Positions 16,806 to 26,506 are shown, counted from the stretch's first letter. The stretch: 64,000 bases of DNA from Rhodobacteraceae bacterium Water-Bin34 (GCA_900197625.1 FZLS01000002.1:1-64000), one strand, 5' to 3'. Notes: generated by a model from the sequence alone, not told the origin. Numbers and translations: made by a program.

Positions 16806-19800
16806 ATGAATATGCGTGTACTCCCTTCATCAGCTAGTGGTATTCTTAGTTACTTCACCCGGCATGGTACTGCTGCAAATTTGATTTTGGTGGTAATGTT
16901 AGTATTAGGTGTAGCAGCATCAACGCAAATAAGATCACAGTTTTTTCCTGATGTTGTTATTGACAATGTTACGGTATCTATGCGCTGGGATGGAGCTGGC
17001 CCAGAGGATGTGGATGACGGTATTGTAGCACTTCTTGAGCCAGCATTGTTAGGTGTTGAGGGAATTGAGAGCACTGCATCAACTGCAAGTGAAGGACGTG
17101 CAGTAATACGCTTAAATTTTCAACCCGATTGGGATATGGCGAGAGCTGCAGATGACGTTAAAGTTGCTGTAGATGCTGTCATTGGTCTACCTTCAGGCGC
17201 TGATGCTCCAAATGTGAGAAGAGGAACTTGGCGTGATCGAGTTACTGACGTTATTATATCAGGTCCAGTTTCAGCAGATCAATTATCACGTTTTGCGGAT
17301 GAATTGACTGCTCGATTGTTCTCCAAAGGAGTAACTCGAGTAACAATACGTGGAGTATCTGCACCAGAAATATCAGTAGATGTTAGCGAGTCTAGCCTAA
17401 TACAAAACAAAGTATCATTATCCGATATTGCAAGCGCAATAAGTCAGGAAGCAGAGGCGGATCCTGCAGGTGACGTCGCTGGTGGATCCGCAAGGGTTAG
17501 AACGGGAATAGAAAAAAGAAGTGCAGATGAAATTGAAAAAATAATAATTAGATCAAAAGCAGATGGTTCAAAACTATTGGTTGGTGATGTAGCTAATATT
17601 TCAGTATCTGGCACGGATGCAAAAAGAACATATTTCGTTGAAGGAAATCCAGCAGTTTCTGTTAGAGTTGATCGTTCTGATAAAGGTGACGCCATTGGTG
17701 TACAGGCAATAGTTCAAAGCGTTGCAGATGAAATGGAATTAACTCTACCTAAAGACGTAAAGATAGATCTAATTCGGACACGCGCACAGGCAATTCAAGA
17801 TCGTTTAAGTATACTGATCCAAAATGGGCTAATGGGTCTAGGATTGGTTATAGGCTTATTGTTTTTATTTTTATCCGCACGTACGGCTTTTTGGGTAGCA
17901 GCTGGGATTCCAGCAGCAATGTTTGCAGCTGTAGCAATAATGTATGCCGCTGGATTAACATTAAATTTAATATCTCTTTTTGGCTTAATTATTACATTGG
18001 GCATTGTCGTAGATGATGCAATAGTTGTGGGTGAACACGCAGATTTTCGTGCAAGAACATTGGGTGAAAGTCCAGTTGTAGCTGCAGAGAATGCAGCAAG
18101 TAGAATGGCTCCTCCAGTTTTTTCAGCAACAATAACAACAATTTTAGCTTTTTGGGGGCTAACTCTAATTGGTGGAAGATTTGGTAGCTTATTATCGGAT
18201 ATACCTTTTACTGTAATTGCAGTTCTAGCGGCATCTTTAGTTGAATGTTTTCTGATTTTGCCAAATCATATGAGTCATTCGTTAACAGTTAATGGAACTG
18301 TTAAATGGTATGATATACCAAGCTACCATTTTAATCGCGGGTTTAACTGGTTTAAGAAAAATATCTTCCGCAAGATAATTAAATTTGTATTGATCTTCAG
18401 GTATCCTGTTTTTGCTTTTGCGGTTTTACTCTTAATGTTGAATGTAGCATTATTTACATCTGGACAAGTAAATTTCCGCTTTTTTAACGCTCCAGAGCGT
18501 GGATCATTATCAGGTAACATAGCAATGTTAGATGGAGCATCTAGATCTGATACCAAAGCTATGGTTGATGAATTGCAACGTGCAGTAAATGATACTGCAA
18601 AAGCATTTGAAGAGAAATATGGAACAAATCCTGTTACCTTTTCAATGACTGAAATTGGTGGAAATACAGGCCGTGGGATTTCTGGCATTGCAAATAAAGA
18701 TAACGATCTTAAAGGTTCAGTCGCCATTGAACTAATTGATGCAGATGCACGTCCTTACTCATATTTTGCTTATATTGGTGAATTGCAAGATGCGATACAA
18801 AAACACCCATTGTTAGAAACAATTAGTTTTCGAGGATGGGGTTTTGGGCCAGGAGGTGACAGTCTTGATGTACAACTAATAGGTACTGACAGCTATATTC
18901 TTAAAGAAGCCGCGGAAAAATTAAAGACTGATATTTCTTTAAGGTTCCCAGAAGTAACATCTGTGGAAGATGATTTGCCGTATGGAAAAGAAGAGTTAAT
19001 TCTTGAACTTACACCTCAAGGCCATGCTCTAGGATTTACTATCGATGACATAGGGCGTGAATTACGTAATAGGTTAAACGGAATTGAAGCAGCAAGTTTT
19101 CCAATTGGAACGCGTACATCTGAAGTTATAGTCGGCTTTCCTGAAGAAGAAATATCAGCAGATTTCTTAGATCGAACGCGACTATTGTCGAAAGCAGGTA
19201 ATTTTGTTCCGTTAGCAGATATCGTAACCGTTGATAGAACAATTGGTTTCTCAGAAATATTACGTGAAAATGGGTTAAGACTTACTTCTGTTACTGGAAA
19301 CATTCCAGAAGATGATCCAAAGCGAGCAGAAGAGATCGTTACTCTTTTAGAAACTGAAGTGTTGCCAGATATTGCAAGAGATTTTGGAGTTGAGTTTAGG
19401 CTAGCTGGACTTGCCGAACAAGAGAAGGAATTTTTCTCTGACGCAATAGTTGGATATATGCTTTGCTTATTAGGCATATATCTTGCCTTAACTTGGATTT
19501 TTTCAAGTTGGATGCGCCCAATAATAGTTATGTCTGTTATTCCATTTGGAGCAATCGGCATGATATTTGGTCACTGGGTAATGGAAATCCCATTATCAAT
19601 GTTTAGTATTGTGGGTATGATTGGAATGAGTGGGATAATTATCAACGACTCAATTGTGCTAGTGACAACGATTGATGAATATTCAGAAAAACGTGGCTTA
19701 ATACCTGCTATTGTTGATGCTTGTTGTGACAGATTTAGACCAGTTTTACTCACAACCTTAACTACTGTTTTAGGGTTAGCGCCATTGTTATTTGAAAAAT

Positions 19801-20198
19801 CAGCAGCAGCACAGTTTTTAAAGCCAACTATTATAACGCTATCTTTTGGTTTAGGTTTTGGGATGTTTTTGGTTCTATTAATTGTTCCATCACTAGTTAT
19901 TATGCAAAAAGATTTTGGACGATTATTCACATCACTAAGACGAGGTGTACTTGGTGGAAATGTACCAAAAAAATCAAAAGCTTTACTTATTTTATCTATA
20001 TTTGGCACTTTTGCCGTTCTTGGATTAACATTGCTACCACTTGCATTAACACAAAAAGCTTCTCCATTAGTCGCATTGTTAATGGGTAATAATTCAAATG
20101 CGTTATTCGATTCAACAATCGTGTTTGTATTTGGATTGTTAATTACATTAATAATTACTTATATGGTTTCTTATTTTACACGAAATAAAAACCTTTAA
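16806..20198 (+). CDS. RND family efflux permease
   Basis: The 1130-residue inner-membrane pump has the RND duplicated architecture: a TM helix near 17-38, a large periplasmic loop, TM2-6 at about 335-480, TM7 near 530, a second loop and TM8-12 at about 880-1050. TM4 carries the proton-relay pair in GIVVDDAIVVGE. TM10 reads IIINDSIVLV where AcrB has its Lys. Two further hydrophobic helices follow at about 1060-1085 and 1105-1128, giving 14 in all. Substrates unknown; no local regulator or outer-membrane channel. Its end overlaps the convergent gene by four bases. Confidence 0.92.
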   Translation: MNMRVLPSSASGILSYFTRHGTAANLILVVMLVLGVAASTQIRSQFFPDVVIDNVTVSMRWDGAGPEDVDDGIVALLEPALLGVEGIESTASTASEGRAVIRLNFQPDWDMARAADDVKVAVDAVIGLPSGADAPNVRRGTWRDRVTDVIISGPVSADQLSRFADELTARLFSKGVTRVTIRGVSAPEISVDVSESSLIQNKVSLSDIASAISQEAEADPAGDVAGGSARVRTGIEKRSADEIEKIIIRSKADGSKLLVGDVANISVSGTDAKRTYFVEGNPAVSVRVDRSDKGDAIGVQAIVQSVADEMELTLPKDVKIDLIRTRAQAIQDRLSILIQNGLMGLGLVIGLLFLFLSARTAFWVAAGIPAAMFAAVAIMYAAGLTLNLISLFGLIITLGIVVDDAIVVGEHADFRARTLGESPVVAAENAASRMAPPVFSATITTILAFWGLTLIGGRFGSLLSDIPFTVIAVLAASLVECFLILPNHMSHSLTVNGTVKWYDIPSYHFNRGFNWFKKNIFRKIIKFVLIFRYPVFAFAVLLLMLNVALFTSGQVNFRFFNAPERGSLSGNIAMLDGASRSDTKAMVDELQRAVNDTAKAFEEKYGTNPVTFSMTEIGGNTGRGISGIANKDNDLKGSVAIELIDADARPYSYFAYIGELQDAIQKHPLLETISFRGWGFGPGGDSLDVQLIGTDSYILKEAAEKLKTDISLRFPEVTSVEDDLPYGKEELILELTPQGHALGFTIDDIGRELRNRLNGIEAASFPIGTRTSEVIVGFPEEEISADFLDRTRLLSKAGNFVPLADIVTVDRTIGFSEILRENGLRLTSVTGNIPEDDPKRAEEIVTLLETEVLPDIARDFGVEFRLAGLAEQEKEFFSDAIVGYMLCLLGIYLALTWIFSSWMRPIIVMSVIPFGAIGMIFGHWVMEIPLSMFSIVGMIGMSGIIINDSIVLVTTIDEYSEKRGLIPAIVDACCDRFRPVLLTTLTTVLGLAPLLFEKSAAAQFLKPTIITLSFGLGFGMFLVLLIVPSLVIMQKDFGRLFTSLRRGVLGGNVPKKSKALLILSIFGTFAVLGLTLLPLALTQKASPLVALLMGNNSNALFDSTIVFVFGLLITLIITYMVSYFTRNKNL

Positions 20199-21001
20199 GA
20201 TATACACCCGTCAAATTCGAAAGCCTTATTTTTTGTAAAAATGGTTAGAGTTAGGTCACTACGATCTATGAAATGAATAGATTTATTATAAACTATAGCA
20301 TGAACACTAAGTTGATTACTGGAAATCAAGCTAGCTTTTTGGTTGATCCAACCGTTTTGTTTTACAGGGTACTCAACAACCCCTAAAGTATCTTTATCAA
20401 ATGAAGCTAAGCCCTCAAAAAATGCATTAACTTCAAATCCGTCTTTTATTGGAACAATATTACATTTTACAATTTTAAATGGACTTTTATTTCCAGATAA
20501 TATGGCTTTCTCTAAAGTATCCAATATATTTTTTTTTCCAATTGAGGTGCGTTCTGGAAGTCTTTCTTCAACTGAAGTCTGTATAGGAACGCAAACATCG
20601 GAACAAATTCCAAAATCAATAGTAATTGAAAGATGTATTGGTTGCTTTTTATCTATAGGCTGGATTTGAAGAGGTAGTAATAGTTCATCTTTATATCCAA
20701 TTGTTTGTAACCCGTATTCGTTATAAATATTTGGTGTTGGCCAGATTTGAGAAATATTTTTAATATTTTTAGACTTTTCCCAGTTAAGTATTGGTGCAAT
20801 TCCACCGATGCCTGGAACACGCCAGTAGGTTTTCCAACCGTCTTCTAATTTGATATTGATTGCGGCAATATGGATGTCATCACTTTGGCGCCAGCCACGA
20901 ATAATATCTACTGATTTTAAACCTATGATAGGCGATTGTGAGAACACACTACTTCCAACAATATTGAAAAGTAGCACCAAAAGAATCATTATTTTTTTCA
21001 T
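20195..21001 (-). CDS. periplasmic DsbD-alpha-like domain protein
   Basis: The 268-residue product has an N-terminal signal peptide (MKKIMILLVLLFN start) and a domain like the N-terminal periplasmic part of DsbD/ScsB, with the GICSDVCVP motif providing a Cys pair that could accept electrons for disulfide reduction. The membrane and thioredoxin-like parts of DsbD are absent, so it would need a separate CcdA-like partner, not seen here. I chose the ATG at 21001 because it gives a clean signal peptide; an ATG at 21055 adds 18 hydrophobic residues. Neither has a clear ribosome site. Confidence 0.78.
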   Translation of the reverse strand: MKKIMILLVLLFNIVGSSVFSQSPIIGLKSVDIIRGWRQSDDIHIAAINIKLEDGWKTYWRVPGIGGIAPILNWEKSKNIKNISQIWPTPNIYNEYGLQTIGYKDELLLPLQIQPIDKKQPIHLSITIDFGICSDVCVPIQTSVEERLPERTSIGKKNILDTLEKAILSGNKSPFKIVKCNIVPIKDGFEVNAFFEGLASFDKDTLGVVEYPVKQNGWINQKASLISSNQLSVHAIVYNKSIHFIDRSDLTLTIFTKNKAFEFDGCIS

Positions 21002-21112
21002 AGTAATAAAAATAAGCAATAATGGTACAATTGAAAGTAACAATTGTTTAGGCATGTTATTATTTGCATAAATGCTATTGTCTTTTGTCTCTCATACAGA
21101 CAAATTTATTGT

Positions 21113-21679
21113 ATGAAAGAAAAAATAGATCTTGATGGAAAACTGTTAATAGCTATGCCTGGAATAGGCGATCAGAATTTTGATAAATCAGTTATCTATA
21201 TGTGTTCACATTCAGAAGATGGTGCAATGGGATTAGTTATAAATAAGCCATCCACTGACTTAAAATTGAGTGATTTGTTTAAGCAATTATCAATTATACC
21301 AGAAAGTATATTGCTAACTGAAACAGTCCATATAGGCGGTCCAGTTGAGCACGGTAGAGGGTTCATTCTTCATAGTTGTGATTATGTGGCAAAAGACTCT
21401 AGTATAAATGTTACAGATAAAATCAGCATGACTGCGTCCTTAGAAATATTAGAAGATATATCTAAAGGAAAAGGGCCTAATGATTATTTATTATCTCTTG
21501 GGTATTCTGGCTGGGGTCCTGGGCAATTAGAAGCTGAAATACAATCGAATGGTTGGTTAATTTGTGACACACCAGATAATTTTTTATTTACTACTAACGA
21601 TGATGAAAAATGGGATATAGCTCTCAAAGCAATTGGTATTGAGTCTGGTATGCTCTCCACAACTGGTGGAACTGCTTAA
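21113..21679 (+). CDS. YqgE/AlgH family protein (DUF179)
   Basis: The 188-residue protein matches the widespread UPF0301/AlgH family: LLIAMPGIGDQNFDKSV at the N-terminus, GAMGLVINKP, GGPVEHGRGF and the GYSGWGPGQLE motif. Its biochemical role is unresolved; AlgH was named for an effect on alginate regulation in Pseudomonas. The ATG at 21113 is chosen because the conserved region starts there; an upstream ATG at 21044 would add an unconserved hydrophobic stretch. It is divergent from the DsbD-like gene and overlaps the 3' end of the convergent TsaC-type gene by four bases. Confidence 0.9.
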   Translation: MKEKIDLDGKLLIAMPGIGDQNFDKSVIYMCSHSEDGAMGLVINKPSTDLKLSDLFKQLSIIPESILLTETVHIGGPVEHGRGFILHSCDYVAKDSSINVTDKISMTASLEILEDISKGKGPNDYLLSLGYSGWGPGQLEAEIQSNGWLICDTPDNFLFTTNDDEKWDIALKAIGIESGMLSTTGGTA

Positions 21680-22632
21680 TCTTTAGGAGTACTTGCTCTT
21701 TTTAATCGGTCATTTATTGCAATTCCCAAGTCATTCATAGGTATTGGAGCTACAGCAATTTTTGTTTTTCCTAGTGTGATCGCATCTTCATCGGCCATAT
21801 GAAGAAAAGAAAAAAGATTGGTAGCTGCTTCTGTTAGATCTCCTTGTGAGGATAAATTCAATTGTCCAACAACATCTCCAAAACCTATCATGTATTCATC
21901 ATCATAAGCTTTTTCAGCATTCATTCTTAGCTTAGCATTAGGTGCATAATGAGAAGATAACTGACCAGGAGCAATTGGCGAATCTGGATTTTTGCTTGAT
22001 GATAATTTATAGCCTAAAACTTTTTCAATTTCACTTTCAGGAATACCACCAGAACGTAAAATACTACATTCCCCGCTCTTAGATAGTATTATTGTAGATT
22101 CTAATCCAACATTACATTTCCCACCATTTAAGATTGCTTGAATTCTACCATTTAAACCATTTTTGACATGGATTGCATTTGTAGAGCTAATTGATCCAGA
22201 AGGATTCGCGGATGGTGCAGCAACCGGGCCATCAAATTCTTTTAGAAGTTTGCGTGCGACAGGGTGGGATGGGACTCGAAAAGCGACTGTTTCTAAACCT
22301 GCAGTTATAAGTTTTGATAGATTTGCATCAGCTTTAATTGGAGCAACTATTGTGAGTGGGCCAGGCCAAAACTTATTTGCTAGAAGAAGTGAGTCTTCAT
22401 CAAAAATTGCAAATTTTTGTGCTGTTTCTAGATTTAAAACATGAACAATAAGAGGATTGAAAGTTGGGCGTTTTTTGGCTGCGTAAATTTTCGATACTGC
22501 GTTATTGTTTAATGCATCAGCGCCAAGTCCATAGACGGTTTCAGTTGGGAAAGCAACAAGACCACCACTTTGCAAGATCTTAGATGCAGTGTCATATCCA
22601 TCTGAATTAGTTTTTAATATTTTGGTATCCAT
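21676..22632 (-). CDS. tsaC: L-threonylcarbamoyladenylate synthase (Sua5/TsaC)
   Basis: The enzyme makes threonylcarbamoyl-AMP from threonine, bicarbonate and ATP for the t6A modification of ANN-decoding tRNAs. Of 318 residues, the N-terminal 200 form the YrdC domain (GLVAFPTETVYGLG, AAKKRP, PSANPSGSIS). The C-terminal 100 residues, after a linker with PGQLSSHYAPN, form the Sua5 domain. This makes it the longer Sua5 type rather than the short E. coli TsaC. It is divergent from the downstream metallo-hydrolase. Confidence 0.93.
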   Translation of the reverse strand: MDTKILKTNSDGYDTASKILQSGGLVAFPTETVYGLGADALNNNAVSKIYAAKKRPTFNPLIVHVLNLETAQKFAIFDEDSLLLANKFWPGPLTIVAPIKADANLSKLITAGLETVAFRVPSHPVARKLLKEFDGPVAAPSANPSGSISSTNAIHVKNGLNGRIQAILNGGKCNVGLESTIILSKSGECSILRSGGIPESEIEKVLGYKLSSSKNPDSPIAPGQLSSHYAPNAKLRMNAEKAYDDEYMIGFGDVVGQLNLSSQGDLTEAATNLFSFLHMADEDAITLGKTKIAVAPIPMNDLGIAINDRLKRASTPKD

Positions 22633-22735
22633 TTTTTACTTTTCCGCCTAGTTAACCTTGCATTTCTTTCCTGCTCTGTTAGCGAGATCAGATATAGTGT
22701 TATCCCAGCGGATGCAAAAAGAATGTGAGGTAATA

Positions 22736-23761
22736 ATGATACCAATCAGTTTTCCTTTTGAAAACCCACCATCTGAAGGGTCAGCAATTGAAGTTGCTGA
22801 AGATATATTATGGATGCGTTTGCCACTTCCAATGGCATTAGATCATGTCAATGTTTACGCAATTCGCGATGGAGAAGGTTGGTGTATAGTAGATACTGGT
22901 TATTTCACAAAACGTAGCCAAAAAATATGGGAATCTTTACTTTCAGGCCCATTAAACGGCAACCCTGTTACGCGAGTTCTAGTTACTCATCATCATCCAG
23001 ATCACATTGGAATGGCTGGATGGTTTCAAACTAAATTAGACACTGAGTTAATATCTAGTCGTACTGCATGGATGTATGGCAGAATGATGATATTAGACAA
23101 CCAAAAAAAATGGCCAAAAGAAGTATTAGATTTTTATAAAAGCACAGGCATAAGTGAAGAGATGTTTTCATATTGGCTCTCTCGTGGGCCAAGAAATTTT
23201 TCAGATGTTTGTTTTCCAATGCCATCTGGATATACACGTATAAAAGATGGAGATAAAATAAAGATAGGTAAACGAAAATGGCATGTACGTTCTGGTGATG
23301 GCCATGCGCCAGAACATATAACTTTATGGAGTTTAGATGATGATGTTGTAATTGCTGGAGATCAAGTTCTACCTGGAATATCTTCTAATATAGGTGTTTA
23401 TCCGACTGAGCCATTAGCTGACCCTTTAACTGATTGGATCGACTCTTGTGAAAAATTTAAATTAATCGCAAAAAATGAACATTTTGTATTACCTGGCCAC
23501 AAATTACCATTTTTGGGCTTACCAACAAGGTTACAACAATTAATCGATAATCATAATAATTCATTGCCAAGATTAATTGAGCATTTAAAAACTCCACAAA
23601 CTGCAGTTGGATGTTTCGAGATTTTATATAAACGTAAAATTGGTAAAGGTGAGTATGGATTAGCTTTAGTCGAAGCTGTTGCGCATTTAAATCATCTTTT
23701 CATAGCGGGTAAGATTCAGCGAAGGATGAACAAAAATAAGGTATGGATGTGGTTTGTTTAA
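22736..23761 (+). CDS. metallo-beta-lactamase-fold hydrolase
   Basis: The 341-residue protein has the MBL metal motif THHHPDHIG, a later His in GDGHAPEHI, Asp in AGDQVLPG and His in LPGHKLPF, enough for a binuclear zinc site. The C-terminal 80 residues are helical, as in lactonase/LACTB2-like members. Substrate cannot be assigned; a thioesterase or hydroxyacyl hydrolase role is possible. I chose the ATG at 22736, five bases after TGAGG and where homology begins; the frame stays open upstream to 22658. It stands alone between divergent tsaC and coxIV. Confidence 0.85.
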   Translation: MIPISFPFENPPSEGSAIEVAEDILWMRLPLPMALDHVNVYAIRDGEGWCIVDTGYFTKRSQKIWESLLSGPLNGNPVTRVLVTHHHPDHIGMAGWFQTKLDTELISSRTAWMYGRMMILDNQKKWPKEVLDFYKSTGISEEMFSYWLSRGPRNFSDVCFPMPSGYTRIKDGDKIKIGKRKWHVRSGDGHAPEHITLWSLDDDVVIAGDQVLPGISSNIGVYPTEPLADPLTDWIDSCEKFKLIAKNEHFVLPGHKLPFLGLPTRLQQLIDNHNNSLPRLIEHLKTPQTAVGCFEILYKRKIGKGEYGLALVEAVAHLNHLFIAGKIQRRMNKNKVWMWFV

Positions 23762-23794
23762 TTTAAAAAAAATTAAAACCTTTAATTTCCTGTA

Positions 23795-23823
23795 TTGATT
23801 TTCACTCTTTGCAAATGAATAAT
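23795..23823 (+). promoter_or_regulatory. possible sigma-70-type promoter for coxIV
   Basis: TTGATT at 23795-23800 and AATAAT at 23818-23823 are separated by 17 bases, about 42 bases before the coxIV start. The match is good for an AT-rich genome, but chance matches are frequent. Confidence 0.35.
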
Positions 23824-23864
23824 TTTGTGAGATATGATAAAAAATATTAATAAAAGGTTATCCA

Positions 23865-24002
23865 ATGGCAAAAAAACACAAACATGGTGAAATGGATGTA
23901 TCTGCGCAAGAACACGCATTTGATGGATTTATCCGATGGTCAATTCGAATTACATTAATATCTATTGGCGTTCTTATTTTTATGGCCATTTTTAATTCTT
24001 AG
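23865..24002 (+). CDS. aa3-type cytochrome c oxidase subunit IV
   Basis: A 45-residue peptide, easily missed because of its size. It begins MAKKHKHGEMDVSAQE, followed by a single transmembrane helix at about residues 24-43. This is the pattern of the bacterial aa3 oxidase subunit IV family found in alphaproteobacteria, where the helix packs against the catalytic core of the terminal oxidase. AAAGG precedes the ATG by about eight bases. The other oxidase subunits are not in the window. It is followed by a strong bidirectional terminator. Confidence 0.88.
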   Translation: MAKKHKHGEMDVSAQEHAFDGFIRWSIRITLISIGVLIFMAIFNS

Positions 24003-24058
24003 AACTTCAAAGTTTAAGAGTAAAAATAATATAGATATTATGAATATTTAAGAGTTAT

Positions 24059-24087
24059 AAAAAACCCCGGTAAAGGCCGGGGTTTTT
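24059..24087. terminator. bidirectional terminator between coxIV and rpsU
   Basis: The arms AAAACCCCGG and CCGGGGTTTT (24061-24082) pair around a six-base loop and are flanked by A-rich and T-rich runs. The element sits between the convergent coxIV and rpsU genes and should stop transcription in both directions. Confidence 0.9.
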
Positions 24088-24122
24088 AAATCATATATAG
24101 TAAATTTAAAACTCGAAAAAGT

Positions 24123-24329
24123 TTATAACATACCTTCACGCTGTAATTTCTTACGAGCTAGTTTGCGAGCACGACGAATAGATTCCGTTTTTTCACGGGC
24201 CTTGCGAATTGAAGGCTTCTCAAAATGTTGCTTTAGCTTCATTTCTCTGAATACGCCTTCGCGTTGCAATTTTTTCTTAAGCGCACGAAGCGCTTGATCG
24301 ACGTTGTTATCACGAACTGATACCTGCAT
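24123..24329 (-). CDS. rpsU: 30S ribosomal protein bS21
   Basis: bS21 is a small basic protein of the 30S platform near the anti-Shine-Dalgarno end of 16S rRNA. The 68-residue sequence has the family pattern ([18 protein letters not shown] and the Arg/Lys-rich C-terminal helix [15 protein letters not shown]). A good AAAGGTGGTG ribosome site precedes the ATG. The gene is divergent from COQ9, a pairing I know from other alphaproteobacteria. Confidence 0.96.
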   Translation of the reverse strand: MQVSVRDNNVDQALRALKKKLQREGVFREMKLKQHFEKPSIRKAREKTESIRRARKLARKKLQREGML

Positions 24330-24424
24330 GTGGTGTCACCACCTTTCTAGAGTTAGAGTTGCAGAATTGCAGGAAAGTGGCATATAACAGGGAGAATATG
24401 ACTTGTCCAGCGTGGGAGCTAATC

Positions 24425-25123
24425 ATGGTTAAAAGTAAAAAAACTGAAACAGATCATATTAACATTACAAAAGATTTATTATTATCTTCCATATTGCCTA
24501 ATGTTGACTTTGACGGATGGTCTTCTACAGCATTTGATCAGGCAATAGTTGACTCAGGAGTTGAGAGAAGCTTAGCCCATCAAGCTGCTCCTCGTGGTGC
24601 TATTGATTTAGCGGTGGCATTCCATAAAAAGGGTGATGAATTGATGAAGAATGGCTATCAGCCAGAAAATTTTTCAAAATTAAAATACTCAGAAAAAGTA
24701 AGAGAACTGGTTAAGTCTCGGATACAAGTTTCAAAAGCTCACAAAGAAGCCGTTCGAAAAGGTATGTCTTTGTTTGCTTTACCACCTAATATTAATGAAG
24801 GTGGGCAACTTATATGGAATACTTCAGATGTAATTTGGAATATACTAGGAGACACTTCAACTGACAGTAATTGGTATACCAAACGCACTACACTAAGTGC
24901 CGTTTATTCGTCTACTGTGTTATTTTGGTTGGGAGATGAAAGTGATGAAGCTATAGATACTTGGAATTTTTTAGATAGACGAATAAAAAATGTAATGGAA
25001 ATAGAAAAAGCAAAAGCCAAAATAAAAAAAACATCTTTTGGGCAAAGTGTGTTTAATCTACTTAATTTATTTCAAAAACCTTCAGATGATCATAAATCAG
25101 ACTTTCCAGGTTATAACGGCTAA
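24425..25123 (+). CDS. COQ9-family ubiquinone biosynthesis protein
   Basis: COQ9 is a TetR-like-fold lipid-binding protein that presents ubiquinone intermediates to the Coq7-type hydroxylase. The 232-residue product shows the conserved core: DLAVAFHKKGD, the WNTSDVIWNILGDTSTDSNWY segment and KRTTLSAVYSST. The ATG at 24425 is preceded by GGGAG at six bases; an ATG at 24398 with AGGGAG only three bases away is an alternative adding nine residues. Its 3' end overlaps the convergent small membrane gene by four bases. Confidence 0.92.
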   Translation: MVKSKKTETDHINITKDLLLSSILPNVDFDGWSSTAFDQAIVDSGVERSLAHQAAPRGAIDLAVAFHKKGDELMKNGYQPENFSKLKYSEKVRELVKSRIQVSKAHKEAVRKGMSLFALPPNINEGGQLIWNTSDVIWNILGDTSTDSNWYTKRTTLSAVYSSTVLFWLGDESDEAIDTWNFLDRRIKNVMEIEKAKAKIKKTSFGQSVFNLLNLFQKPSDDHKSDFPGYNG

Positions 25124-25353
25124 GCCCATCTGATTAAGCCTATTAAAGCTGAAGATGCATAAAAAAATTGCAATGCAAGAAATGTCCATCGCTTATCAAT
25201 ATAACCCCATATTGCGAATAAAATTGCTGATATTAACAATAAACTAAATCCTAAAATTTCATTTCCAGTATTTGAGGCAATCAAGATTGCATATACCATT
25301 GCTAAAACTGAACCTGAAAATTCACAAATATTGGTTATTTTTCTTTTAAACAT
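25120..25353 (-). CDS. conserved small membrane protein, unknown
   Basis: The 77-residue product has three hydrophobic segments (about 9-27, 32-49 and 54-74) separated by short loops, including the WGYIDKRWTF turn. It resembles uncharacterised small three-helix membrane proteins of marine alphaproteobacteria, but I cannot name the family confidently. It overlaps the end of COQ9 on the opposite strand. Function unknown. Confidence 0.65.
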   Translation of the reverse strand: MFKRKITNICEFSGSVLAMVYAILIASNTGNEILGFSLLLISAILFAIWGYIDKRWTFLALQFFYASSALIGLIRWA

Positions 25354-25464
25354 TTATATACTTTCTTATTTTTATTGATGCTTATTTAACATAACGGTTA
25401 CATAAGGCCTTATTGATAATTTTGAACAATAAAGATAGCCCTTGCAAAAATTTAGGAGATAGCT

Positions 25465-26328
25465 GTGGTCCTTGGTGGAAAGATTTTAACTTGGTATGAT
25501 AATCAATGGTTTGAAGGCAATACACCCATAATTGGGGCAGCTGATCACGCTGCTTGGCTTGGATCTACTGTATTCGACGGAGCGCGCCAATTTGAGGGTG
25601 TCAGGCCTGATATGATGCTCAATTGTCAAAGGATCATTTATTCAGCAGAAGCATTTGGTATGATGCCTCCGATAAGCGCAGAAGATATATTTGAAATTTG
25701 TGAAGAAGGCTGTGCAATGTTTGATGCTAATTCAGCTTTGTATATCCGGCCTATGATGTGGTCAAATCAAGGGACACCTGGAATAATTGATATTATTCCT
25801 GAAAGTACTGGGTTTTCAGTTTGTATAGAAGAACTACCAATGCCAGAAGTTGGGTCATTTTCATTAACAACTTCACCATACAGGAGGCCTAGACAAGATA
25901 TGGCACTTACATTTGCAAAAGCAGGTTCCTTGTATGCTAATAATGGTAGGATTATGGCTGATGCTAGGTCGAGAGGATTTAACAACGCTTTATCTCTGGA
26001 TATTGATGATTATGTAGCTGAAACTGCATCAACCAATGTATTTACAGTTAAAGATGGTGAAGTATTTACTCCAATTCCAAATGGAACTTTTTTGAATGGT
26101 TTGAATCGTCAAAGAATTATAAAGTTATTAAAATCTGATGGTATAAAAGTTCATGAATTACCTATGGTTATTAAAGATTTTGAAGATGCTGATGAAATTT
26201 TTTGTACAGGAAATATTGCTAAAATTATGCCAGTACAACGTTTTGAAGATAAAGAAATGAAAAGTACTAAGTTATCAAAACATGCGCGCGAACTATACTG
26301 GGATTTTGCTTTGTCTAAATACTCTTAA
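25465..26328 (+). CDS. class IV (branched-chain type) aminotransferase
   Basis: This is a PLP-dependent fold-type IV aminotransferase of the branched-chain/D-amino-acid group. The 287-residue product has VFDGARQFEG at the N-terminus, the PLP lysine in FAKAGSLYANN, the phosphate-binding segment VAETASTNVF and a C-terminal TGNIAKIMPV motif. It most likely transaminates Leu, Ile or Val (IlvE-like), but 4-amino-4-deoxychorismate lyase or D-amino-acid substrates are possible in this family. The start is GTG seven bases after AGGAGA. It stands alone between small intergenic regions. Confidence 0.85.
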   Translation: MVLGGKILTWYDNQWFEGNTPIIGAADHAAWLGSTVFDGARQFEGVRPDMMLNCQRIIYSAEAFGMMPPISAEDIFEICEEGCAMFDANSALYIRPMMWSNQGTPGIIDIIPESTGFSVCIEELPMPEVGSFSLTTSPYRRPRQDMALTFAKAGSLYANNGRIMADARSRGFNNALSLDIDDYVAETASTNVFTVKDGEVFTPIPNGTFLNGLNRQRIIKLLKSDGIKVHELPMVIKDFEDADEIFCTGNIAKIMPVQRFEDKEMKSTKLSKHARELYWDFALSKYS

Positions 26329-26506
26329 ATCGTGTATTTTATTATAATATTAATACTATTTTAAATTTTAAAGAGGGGCTTTCACTTTTAAGAAATTACA
26401 TATATACACTTCTAGAATTCTCCCCCCAAGTAACGGAAATTTACAAGCTCAAATGGCTTGAAGCTGATTATTCGGTCGGGAAAAATTTATGTGAAAGGAA
26501 TAAAAT

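Noticed and set aside
26329-26506. Possible riboswitch before trcR (GAGGGG...CTCCCC complement and CAAGC/GCTTG hairpin)
   Set aside because: Arms are short and distant, and I see no match to SAM-II, SAM-V or other known aptamer cores.
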